From the IMG/VR virus record IMGVR_UViG_3300032116_018335, positions 1 through 40,813 of that record: a stretch of DNA of 40,813 bases. The stretch is one strand, 5' to 3'. Below the pieces are notes generated by a model. That model had not been told where the DNA came from. It made no database searches and worked only from the letters and a program-made list of their open reading frames with translations. A program made the position numbers and the translations under genes. This DNA is from a virus. Below are positions 1 through 5,402 of this stretch, piece by piece; the first letter of the stretch is position 1; each line of letters begins with the position of its first letter.

Positions 1-2
1 GG

Positions 3-1028
3 TTACTTTATAAACAAGTACACCCCTCTTTACCTCTAACCATATGGAACTATACTGAAAAGGTTCAATATGAAGGGCTATGGGATGATATTACTCTAAT
101 GTCAAGAGGATTAGTGACCAACGATAAAGGAAATGTAGTTGCAAGACCATTTAAAAAATTCTTCAATTTAGAGGAATCAAAACATACTCCGACTGAAAAG
201 TTTGATGTATATGAAAAGATGGATGGGTCTTTGGGAATCTTCTTTTATTATAATGGTGGTTGGGTTATGGCAACCAGAGGTTCATTTACTTCTGACCAAG
301 CAGTTAAAGGTTATGAAATGATGTTTAAATATGACTTTGCATCACTACATAAGGATTACACTTATCTATTTGAAATCATATACAAATCAAACCGAATAGT
401 GGTTGACTATGATTTTGAGGATGTGGTTTTGTTAGGTATGATAAATACCAAGTCAGGTTATGAAGTTGATTTATATGGTGGGTCCGTGGATGTTAGATTG
501 AAAAATCTGATAAACAATTTAGGTTTCAAAGTTGTAAAAAAATATGATGGAATAAACGATTATAATACCTTGAAATCTATGGTGAGAGATAACGAAGAAG
601 GTTTTGTTGTTCGTTTTTCCAACGGAGATAGAATGAAAATCAAAGGTGAGGAATATTTGAGATTACATAAAATAATGACTCAAGTATCTACCACTTCTAT
701 ATGGGAAGTTTTAAGTAATGGTGATGACATAGATGCATTGTTAAAAGATGTTCCTGATGAATTTTATAACAAGGTAAAAACTTATGTTGGTAAATTAAAA
801 TACGCACATTATCAAATATCTGAATACTGCGGTAAATATCACGATAGTTATAGATATGGGAAATATGGGGACAAAGAGGTAGAACCAACCAAAAAGGAGT
901 TTGCAGAATTTGTTCAGAAAAATTTTGACAAAAAAGAACTACACGCCGTTATGTTCGCCATGTGGGATAAAAAAGATTATTCATCCATAATATGGAAATT
1001 GATAAAACCAAAATATGAAAAACTTTAG
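3..1028 (+). CDS. T4 Rnl1-like RNA ligase, 5' end outside the window
   Basis: ATP-dependent RNA ligase of the T4 RnlA family, which joins 5'-phosphate to 3'-OH RNA ends and in T4 repairs cleaved tRNA. Visible motifs are the adenylated-lysine motif I (EKMDGSLG), motif III (FEIIYKSNRIVVDY), motif IV (EEGFVVRF) and motif V (MKIKGEEYLRLH). The first ATG is at 99, but the frame is open from base 3. The residues before that ATG (WNYTEKVQYEGLWDDIT) align in pattern with the conserved segment before motif I in T4 Rnl1, followed by SRGLV and RPFKKFFNL. The true start therefore lies upstream of the window. Its stop overlaps the next gene by 14 bases. Family assignment is firm; the biological substrate is inferred from T4 only. 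Confidence 0.9.
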   Translation, partial: LLYKQVHPSLPLTIWNYTEKVQYEGLWDDITLMSRGLVTNDKGNVVARPFKKFFNLEESKHTPTEKFDVYEKMDGSLGIFFYYNGGWVMATRGSFTSDQAVKGYEMMFKYDFASLHKDYTYLFEIIYKSNRIVVDYDFEDVVLLGMINTKSGYEVDLYGGSVDVRLKNLINNLGFKVVKKYDGINDYNTLKSMVRDNEEGFVVRFSNGDRMKIKGEEYLRLHKIMTQVSTTSIWEVLSNGDDIDALLKDVPDEFYNKVKTYVGKLKYAHYQISEYCGKYHDSYRYGKYGDKEVEPTKKEFAEFVQKNFDKKELHAVMFAMWDKKDYSSIIWKLIKPKYEKL

Positions 1029-1341
1029 AATTTTAATTTTGGGTTTGGTTGTAAGTTTGGGTCTTTGTGTAAAAACAAAGGCTCAAACTTTTCGTTATTC
1101 AAACAAACCTAAAAACGGACCTATAATGTTGGTGGGAGGAGTTACTTTAATTACCGCTTCGGTATTGGAAAATAATGCTCAAGGGGATTGGGTATATAGT
1201 TATTCACCGAAAACAAACTCATTTACCAAAGAATATGTAAGACCAAACATTTTCAAAAATACACCTGTCAATATAATTTTTGGAGTTGGTGTTACTTTAA
1301 CCGCGACAGGATTAATTTCTTCGTTGATGTCAATCAAGTAA
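1015..1341 (+). CDS. small secreted or membrane-associated protein
   Basis: A 108-residue protein of unknown function. It starts with a clear signal peptide: MKNFR, a hydrophobic stretch (ILILGLVVSLGLCV) and a probable signal peptidase I site after KTKAQ, a form typical of Bacteroidota. The mature part has two further hydrophobic segments (PIMLVGGVTLITASVL and VNIIFGVGVTLTATGLISSLM), so it may sit in a membrane as a hairpin. It overlaps the RNA ligase by 14 bases and converges with the zinc-finger gene, overlapping its 3' end by 12 bases. No family is recognised. A role in envelope modification or superinfection exclusion is possible but is only inference from location. Confidence 0.7.
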   Translation: MKNFRILILGLVVSLGLCVKTKAQTFRYSNKPKNGPIMLVGGVTLITASVLENNAQGDWVYSYSPKTNSFTKEYVRPNIFKNTPVNIIFGVGVTLTATGLISSLMSIK

Positions 1342-2169
1342 TTTTTCGTTGATGTCGTAAAATGTACCAGGCTCAACCCACCTTAAAACTTGATAATTTG
1401 TTCCGGTCGCACTAAACCTACTCGGTTCAAAATCCTCAACTTTGTTTATAAAACATTTATCCCAATTTTGTTTAGGTATAGAACTTGTTGCGATGTCTTC
1501 AGAACTATATTTTCTTTCCATCGCAAATAACACAGGAAATTCCGATGTAAATTTTGTGTCCTCAACCTCATTCATCTGTGATAAGAATCCTTCAATAACA
1601 GATTCCAAATTTAAGTCATAAGCAATATAAGTGGTAACAAGTATTTCAGGGACCTCTTGAATATCCTCAACCTCACCATTTCCATCACATTTATAACAAT
1701 TGTATTCTCCATCACCACCACAATTATCACAACTCATATCCCCGTCACCATCACAATACTCACATTCTTCTTGTTCTGTATTTCCCTCATCATCTTCTAC
1801 ATCAACTTTTCCACTACCACCACATTCATCACAACTTTCACTACCACTACCTCCACAGTAACCACAAGTTTCGGTACCACTACCTCCACAGTAATCACAC
1901 TCTACCATACCAGGTTCTTTACCAAAACAAATCATATCAAATGTATAAAGGTTATTATTAATTGACCAATCAACTGTTTTTTTCTCAACATTTCTTAAAA
2001 CCGCATCCAAATAGAAAGTTAGTTTTATTGTTACTTCCAAAGGAAAATTTTGTGTAAATTGTTGGAAGGTTTTATTTGTTTTAATATAAATGAAAAGTTG
2101 ATTTAAATTCGTATAAGAACCCTCAGGTATCAATCTTGATAATCTTTTGGCAATGTTGTATAAATCCAT
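1330..2169 (-). CDS. DnaJ-type zinc-finger protein without a J domain
   Basis: A 279-residue protein whose middle part (about residues 95-175) holds a run of CxxCxGxG-type motifs: CDYCGGSG, CGYCGGSG, CDECGGSG, CEYCDGDG, CDNCGGDG and CYKCDGNG. This is the cysteine-rich zinc-binding region known from DnaJ/Hsp40, with six motifs instead of the usual four. There is no HPD-containing J domain, so it cannot stimulate DnaK in the usual way. An acidic linker (DVEDDEGNTEQEE) interrupts the run. An ATG at 2202 would add 11 residues. The start at 2169 is preferred because a phage promoter-like ATATTTAT lies between the two. The N- and C-terminal parts are not recognised. It may hold zinc or bind unfolded protein. 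Confidence 0.8.
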   Translation of the reverse strand: MDLYNIAKRLSRLIPEGSYTNLNQLFIYIKTNKTFQQFTQNFPLEVTIKLTFYLDAVLRNVEKKTVDWSINNNLYTFDMICFGKEPGMVECDYCGGSGTETCGYCGGSGSESCDECGGSGKVDVEDDEGNTEQEECEYCDGDGDMSCDNCGGDGEYNCYKCDGNGEVEDIQEVPEILVTTYIAYDLNLESVIEGFLSQMNEVEDTKFTSEFPVLFAMERKYSSEDIATSSIPKQNWDKCFINKVEDFEPSRFSATGTNYQVLRWVEPGTFYDINEKLLD

Positions 2170-2180
2170 ATGGTTTTTTT

Positions 2181-2190
2181 TTATAAATAT
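2181..2190 (-). promoter_or_regulatory. ATATTTAT motif, putative phage late promoter
   Basis: Reads ATATTTATAA towards the zinc-finger gene and ends 11 bases before its ATG at 2169. It is one of about fifteen copies that face the gene they precede. Confidence 0.5.
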
Positions 2191-2202
2191 GTTATAAAAC
2201 AA

Positions 2203-2230
2203 AAAACCCCACCATTGAGGTAGGGTTTAT
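2203..2230 (-). terminator. rho-independent terminator of the lipoprotein gene
   Basis: On the - strand AAACCCTACC pairs with GGTGGGGTTT (10 bp, one G-U) around a 5-base loop, followed by a T-rich run. It lies just after the lipoprotein stop codon. Confidence 0.8.
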
Positions 2231-2252
2231 TAAGTAATTAATCTTCGGTAGA

Positions 2253-2423
2253 TTACTTACCCATTTTTTTACACGAATCAACTTTACAAGAATCGACACG
2301 ACAAGAATCAACTTGAGTTGAGTCAACAGCCGTAGAATCAGTTGATGGTGAAGGGGCGTCAGCACCACCTGTGCAAGATGCGAGTCCAAGGACTACTACC
2401 AAAGAATAAAATAGATTTTTCAT
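2253..2423 (-). CDS. small lipoprotein with VDSC repeats
   Basis: A 56-residue reading frame. It begins MKNLFYSLVVVLGLASC, a short type II signal peptide with lipobox LASC, so the mature protein should be lipid-anchored at Cys17. The mature part is low-complexity: GGADAPSPSTDST, then repeated VDSx units (AVDST, QVDSC, RVDSC, KVDSC), ending KKMGK, and contains three further cysteines. The gene has its own Bacteroidota-type promoter and a terminator, which argues that this short frame is real. It may act at the host envelope early in infection, for example in exclusion of other phages, but that is only a guess from the lipoprotein form. Confidence 0.75.
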   Translation of the reverse strand: MKNLFYSLVVVLGLASCTGGADAPSPSTDSTAVDSTQVDSCRVDSCKVDSCKKMGK

Positions 2424-2454
2424 AGTTTTTATTAGTTTATTAAGTTTACGATTT

Positions 2455-2485
2455 CAAATATAATTAACATTTTTTAAGAAGTCAA
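2455..2485 (-). promoter_or_regulatory. host-type (Bacteroidota sigmaA) promoter of the lipoprotein gene
   Basis: On the - strand TTG (2485-2483), 20 bases, then TATATTTG (2462-2455), matching TTG-N19/20-TAnnTTTG. The lipoprotein ATG is about 30 bases downstream. Confidence 0.7.
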
Positions 2486-2508
2486 ATACTTTTTTTTACA
2501 AATATGTT

Positions 2509-2538
2509 TTGGAAGTTATATTCCTTTTATTACCTTTG
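2509..2538 (+). promoter_or_regulatory. host-type promoter, first of a tandem pair
   Basis: TTG (2509-2511), 19 bases, then TACCTTTG (2531-2538). Transcription should start near 2545, in front of the hairpin at 2553-2606. Confidence 0.7.
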
Positions 2539-2544
2539 TAAAAG

Positions 2545-2625
2545 GATTGAACACCACCCCTCCCTATCAAATATAAGTTAGTTGATTGATTTAGTCGATA
2601 GGGTGGGGAGGACGAAAGAAAAAAA
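2545..2625 (+). ncRNA. possible short hairpin RNA or leader of the large ncRNA
   Basis: Directly after the first promoter lies a hairpin: CCCCTCCCTATC pairs with GATAGGGTGGGG (11 of 12 pairs) around a loop of about 28 bases. There is no open frame of note and no T-run after the hairpin, so this could be a separate small RNA or the 5' part of a longer transcript reading into the next ncRNA. No known RNA family is recognised. Confidence 0.4.
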
Positions 2626-2638
2626 TTGAAAATAGTGC

Positions 2639-2668
2639 TTGACAAGTGAAAAAAATTACTTAACTTTG
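2639..2668 (+). promoter_or_regulatory. host-type promoter of the large ncRNA
   Basis: TTG (2639-2641), 19 bases, then TAACTTTG (2661-2668), a full match to the Bacteroidota -33/-7 form. Start expected near 2675. Confidence 0.75.
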
Positions 2669-2920
2669 TCAAACAATAATTCAGAAAGTTCTTTAAAACA
2701 TAAGTTACTGAAACAGTCTAGGTCCGTAGGGCTACTGTTGTATGTGAGGAAAGTGACTACGGGACTCCTTCGCATTTAAAGTGTAAGTGAAACATATTAC
2801 CGCAACGGTTATAGTAACAAAAGTAATTCAGAAAAGAGGTCTAGTGTGAACCTGACTAAATAGTATGACTTCGGTCATCGTGTTTGCGAGTCTGTAGCAC
2901 GTTCTGGATTTAAAAATATG

Positions 2921-2992
2921 GCGGGCGGTCAGGTCGGTATCTGGGGGTGTCTCATAAGCATCACTAATTTGGTTCAACTCCAAAGCGTCGCA
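2921..2992 (+). tRNA. tRNA-Met(CAT)-like module inside the large ncRNA, acceptor stem defective
   Basis: Three arms fit a tRNA. The D arm is TCAG-GTCGGTAT-CTGG. The anticodon arm is GGTGT-CTCATAA-GCATC with anticodon CAT. After a 5-base variable loop comes the T arm TTTGG-TTCAACT-CCAAA. The 72-base length is right. The acceptor stem is poor: only four of seven pairs form between GCGGGCG and GCGTCGC, one base is missing between acceptor and D stem, and no CCA follows. It is best read as a tRNA-like domain or decayed tRNA-Met, not as a functional tRNA. Confidence 0.4.
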
Positions 2993-3341
2993 ACTAGTGA
3001 CCCGTTTACGGTGGAATCGAATGAAGCCACCTAATTTTTCGGGATGACGAAAAAAAACAAAAAAAAGAATGTGTTCGGGGGAGTTTTGTTTAATATTTAG
3101 GCTCTTGTTATGTGTTTCACACCCCTCACCCGTGAAATCAGAAAAAAAAGACCACCTTTTCAGTGTGTGCGTAGATGTGATAACCACACCTTTCGTTTAA
3201 GGTTCATCAAAACGAATAAAAAATAGGCTTAGTCACCTATTTAACACATCCGTCGAGTGGTCGAACGATTCGAGTTAATTGCTCACTACAATTAAACTTG
3301 GGTTTATTGGAAACCTAACCACAAAACCAATAGCCAAATAA

Positions 3342-3372
3342 GGGTTATCACTTCGGTGATGACCCTTTTTTT
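3342..3372 (+). terminator. rho-independent terminator of the large ncRNA
   Basis: GGGTTATCAC-TTCG-GTGATGACCC, a 10-bp stem with a stable TTCG loop, followed by seven T. It marks the 3' end of the ncRNA and abuts the stop of the converging cell-wall enzyme gene. Confidence 0.9.
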
Positions 3373-4873
3373 ATGGTTGGAAGATACTTGCGGCGTATTT
3401 ATATGTCTCGTTAGGAATCCTACCTTTCAATGATTGAAAGGCTAAATTATCATTGAGTGCTTTTTTATAGATTTTCAAGTTGGGGCCACTATTGTATGAA
3501 GCAACCGCTATGTCAGGCCTACCAGGAAATCTTTTTAAAAGATAATCCATAAATCTAACATATGCCTTCAATGAATCCCTTACGTTACAAGGATTTCCGC
3601 TACCATATGTTGGCCAAGTTCCTGGCATAAATTGTGCAATACCCATTGCACCTGCCGATGATTTTCTTTTACATTTCATAACTTCTGGACTGAATGCTGA
3701 TTCAGTGTATAGTTGCCTAACTGCAATCACAGGGTCCAAACCGATAGACTTAACATCTGAAATAAATGTGTCAGAATATCCGTCAGAAATTTTTTCAAAT
3801 CTATCCATCAAGTCAGAGGGATATGTCCTCACTTTAACACCAGGGTTGTCAATAACAATATTTTCACTTGGTTTAAATGTTTCTAAACTTTCCGTTTTTT
3901 TAGTTATAATTTTGGATAAATCTTCTTCATCAAAATCTCTTTTTTCTAATTCTTCAATTAAGTCAGAAATCGTTTCATCATCCATAATACCAGTAATCTC
4001 AGCTTTTATTGATTTCTGAAATTCTTCTACCGCACTTTTTGTTTCCTTACCAAACTTACCATCAACACCCCATTCAGGTAATGAAAATCCTAAAAATTGT
4101 AATCCTGTTTGTATGTCCTTTACTTCAGGTTCAAATGGTATCGAACTCTCTCCATCTTCATGCGAAAAACTTTTTTGCTCGTCCATATATTTTTTTAATC
4201 TCTCAATAACCTGTAGTCCTTTTTCTTTTTCGATAATTTTTTCAACTTTTTTATTATCATTTTTCTTCGAAAGATAATCAGATACAATAGAATATACTTG
4301 TCTGTGTGCAGGACCATTTCCATGCATGTTATCCGATGTGTGTGAGTTATCTATATCGAATGAATCGATTACGGTTGCATTACTTATGCCACTAGGTAAA
4401 GATTCTTGAAAATCAATATACTTTTCTCTCATTTTATCTAATTGGTCAGGATTTGCGTATTTTGTGGCTTTATATTTTCCTTTTTTGGAAAAAACCCTTT
4501 GGTCAAAACCGACAATTACATATGCTTGTCCGTCTTGGGAATTCACCATATCAACCATTTTTTGAATGTTTGATATCGCTTCGGAAATAGATACGTTAGA
4601 AAACATATCGTTTGCTCCACCCCAAATTACAACTTTATCGTAGTGTTGTTTGGAGAGTTGATTGGATAATTCAGATACCATCCAAGATGTTCTTTTACCT
4701 CCTATTGCGGCAATTTTGACGTTCTTGAAATTATTTTTTATTAAACTTGAGTAAGTGAAACCAGCATCCACACTATGACTATCACCGATGATTAAAATCG
4801 ATTCTTCTTTTTCCGCCTCATCAACACTTTCAATTAATCTATAGTATTGACTTTCTGATAAAATAATTTTCAT
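3371..4873 (-). CDS. SGNH esterase / peptidoglycan-binding / lytic transglycosylase fusion
   Basis: A 500-residue peptidoglycan enzyme with three parts. Residues about 25-205 form an SGNH/GDSL hydrolase: block I IIGDS (Ser32), Gly in IGGK (58-59), Asn in GGAND (Asn88) and the Asp/His pair in DNMH (181, 184). Residues about 250-290 are a peptidoglycan-binding repeat (LGFSLPEWGVDGKFGKET). Residues about 375-500 are a soluble lytic transglycosylase domain with catalytic Glu391 (YTESAF), GAMGIAQFMPGTW and VASYNSGP. The first 16 residues, MKIILSESQYYRLIES, look like the capsid-targeting leader seen in other genes here, with a protease site LIE/S. A late-promoter motif lies upstream. A likely role is local wall opening during DNA entry. 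De-O-acetylation of MurNAc by the SGNH part is inferred. Confidence 0.9.
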   Translation of the reverse strand: MKIILSESQYYRLIESVDEAEKEESILIIGDSHSVDAGFTYSSLIKNNFKNVKIAAIGGKRTSWMVSELSNQLSKQHYDKVVIWGGANDMFSNVSISEAISNIQKMVDMVNSQDGQAYVIVGFDQRVFSKKGKYKATKYANPDQLDKMREKYIDFQESLPSGISNATVIDSFDIDNSHTSDNMHGNGPAHRQVYSIVSDYLSKKNDNKKVEKIIEKEKGLQVIERLKKYMDEQKSFSHEDGESSIPFEPEVKDIQTGLQFLGFSLPEWGVDGKFGKETKSAVEEFQKSIKAEITGIMDDETISDLIEELEKRDFDEEDLSKIITKKTESLETFKPSENIVIDNPGVKVRTYPSDLMDRFEKISDGYSDTFISDVKSIGLDPVIAVRQLYTESAFSPEVMKCKRKSSAGAMGIAQFMPGTWPTYGSGNPCNVRDSLKAYVRFMDYLLKRFPGRPDIAVASYNSGPNLKIYKKALNDNLAFQSLKGRIPNETYKYAASIFQP

Positions 4874-4889
4874 AAATTAAATATATCAG

Positions 4890-4898
4890 ATAAATATT
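4890..4898 (-). promoter_or_regulatory. AATATTTAT motif, putative phage late promoter
   Basis: Reads AATATTTAT towards the SGNH-transglycosylase gene and ends 16 bases before its ATG at 4873. Confidence 0.5.
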
Positions 4899-4903
4899 CA
4901 TAG

Positions 4904-4940
4904 AAAATAAAAAACCCCACTCCGAAAAGGAATGAGGTTT
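4904..4940 (-). terminator. rho-independent terminator of the tmRNA gene
   Basis: On the - strand AAACCTCATTCC pairs with GGAGTGGGGTTT (12 bp with two G-U) around a 5-base loop, then a T-rich run. It starts 4 bases after the tmRNA 3' CCA. Confidence 0.85.
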
Positions 4941-4944
4941 CAAA

Positions 4945-5315
4945 TGGTGGAGATGCGGGGTGCCGCCCCCCGGTCTTGCTCACTTTGGTAATTAAGGACT
5001 ACGTAAATAGGTCAACATTAGTTCTTAATGTTCCGAAATATTGATTTTCTTACTCAGCAAACCACAAACGAGTTTTGTTTCTTTTAGGATAGAAACCACA
5101 CCCTACCAGTACTTCTGTTCCGAGGTTATGTGTACGCCGACCCGAAGTAGTTTCGCCTTAGGCTACCGCTACAGTTTCAGAAGTGCGAACAAGTCCTACT
5201 GCTGAAAGTTTGTTGATAACGTTTCCGTCTAATTGTTAAGTCAGTTTTACAAGGTTAACTCAGCCTCGTTACGCCCTTAATTAGCAACCGTGCCAATCGA
5301 TGCTATGTCATCCCC
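4945..5315 (-). ncRNA. ssrA: phage-encoded tmRNA (transfer-messenger RNA)
   Basis: A complete 371-nt tmRNA. The 5' GGGGATG pairs with 3' CATCTCC, followed by ACCA, giving a 7-bp acceptor stem with the G3-U wobble that alanyl-tRNA synthetase reads. The long helix P2 is present (TAATTAAGG with CCTTAATTA, plus TTGC/GCAA). Pseudoknot PK1 is present (CGAGG/CCTTG with GTTAA/TTAAC). Resume signal TAGAC (E. coli has TAGUC) is followed by GGA-AAC. The tag frame ends in TAA within a hairpin loop, as usual. CCA is encoded. A host-type promoter lies upstream and a terminator downstream. Odd points are a 22-residue tag ending VAVA and a T-loop GGCGGCA instead of TTCRANN. tmRNA rescues stalled ribosomes with SmpB; no smpB is seen in this window, so host SmpB is likely used. 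Confidence 0.95.
5158..5226 (-). other. tag-peptide reading frame of the tmRNA
   Basis: From the resume codon GGA (5226-5224) to TAA (5160-5158) there are 22 codons. The peptide begins GNVINKLSAV, continues GLVR and ends TSETVAVA. Including the charged alanine that precedes the resume codon, the added tail is 23 residues. Most bacterial tags are about 8-15 residues and end in ALAA or a close variant read by ClpX and ClpA. Confidence 0.85.
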
Positions 5316-5342
5316 ATTATGTTAAAGAACTTCTTTCTTCTA

Positions 5343-5372
5343 CAAATATACGAACCTTTTTGGAAAAACCAA
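5343..5372 (-). promoter_or_regulatory. host-type promoter of the tmRNA
   Basis: On the - strand TTG (5372-5370), 19 bases, then TATATTTG (5350-5343). The expected start leaves a leader of about 20 bases before mature position 5315, to be removed by RNase P. Confidence 0.75.
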
Positions 5373-5380
5373 AAAGAATA

Positions 5381-5389
5381 AATATTTAT
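5381..5389 (+). promoter_or_regulatory. AATATTTAT motif, putative phage late promoter
   Basis: Reads towards the gene starting at 5403, with 13 bases between. The surrounding AATAAATATTTAT is partly palindromic. Confidence 0.45.
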
Positions 5390-5402
5390 CAATAAAAAAT
5401 TT

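Larger units (their letters stand above)
2675..3372 (+). ncRNA. large structured non-coding RNA (~700 nt), family unknown
   Basis: A gene-free stretch bounded by a consensus promoter and a strong terminator. It is richer in G and C than its surroundings and full of self-complementary pieces: GTCCGTAG (2722-2729) with CTACGGGAC (2757-2765, one bulge), ATGAC-TTCG-GTCAT (2865-2878), GGTGG/CCACC near 3010-3031, TTTTTCG/CGAAAAA near 3035-3055, TTTCAC/GTGAAA near 3115-3137, and a pseudoknot-capable GGTTT-ATTGG-AAACC with CCAAT (3301-3331). A tRNA-like module sits inside (2921-2992). The only long frame is on the opposite strand and looks like chance. Size, phage context and an internal tRNA-like part recall the large 'ornate' RNAs GOLLD and ROOL. 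This is a hypothesis, since their sequence motifs could not be checked here. A GAGGAAAGT stretch at 2746 resembles RNase P but the rest does not fit. Confidence 0.75.

Noticed and set aside
1657-1965. 102-residue + strand frame rich in Thr and Ile
   Set aside because: It is the reverse of the Cys/Gly-rich zinc-finger gene; repeated codons create the long frame.
2192-2389. 65-residue - strand frame
   Set aside because: Overlaps the lipoprotein in another phase and runs through its terminator; the 56-residue lipoprotein frame has signal peptide, promoter and terminator.
2740-2880. RNase P RNA, suggested by GAGGAAAGT and GACTAAATAG
   Set aside because: The complementary 3' element (ACAGAA followed by CCGGCTTA-like bases) and the correct spacing are missing, and the RNA is about twice the normal length.
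2820-2880. Group I intron core, suggested by CTGACTAAATAG
   Set aside because: No matching P, Q and S elements could be found and no interrupted gene flanks it.
2921-2992. Functional tRNA-Met gene
   Set aside because: Acceptor stem has three mismatches, one linker base is missing, no CCA; kept only as a tRNA-like module.
2828-3187. 119-residue open frame on the - strand inside the large ncRNA
   Set aside because: Odd composition, no start context, lies opposite a promoter-terminator-bounded structured RNA; most likely chance.
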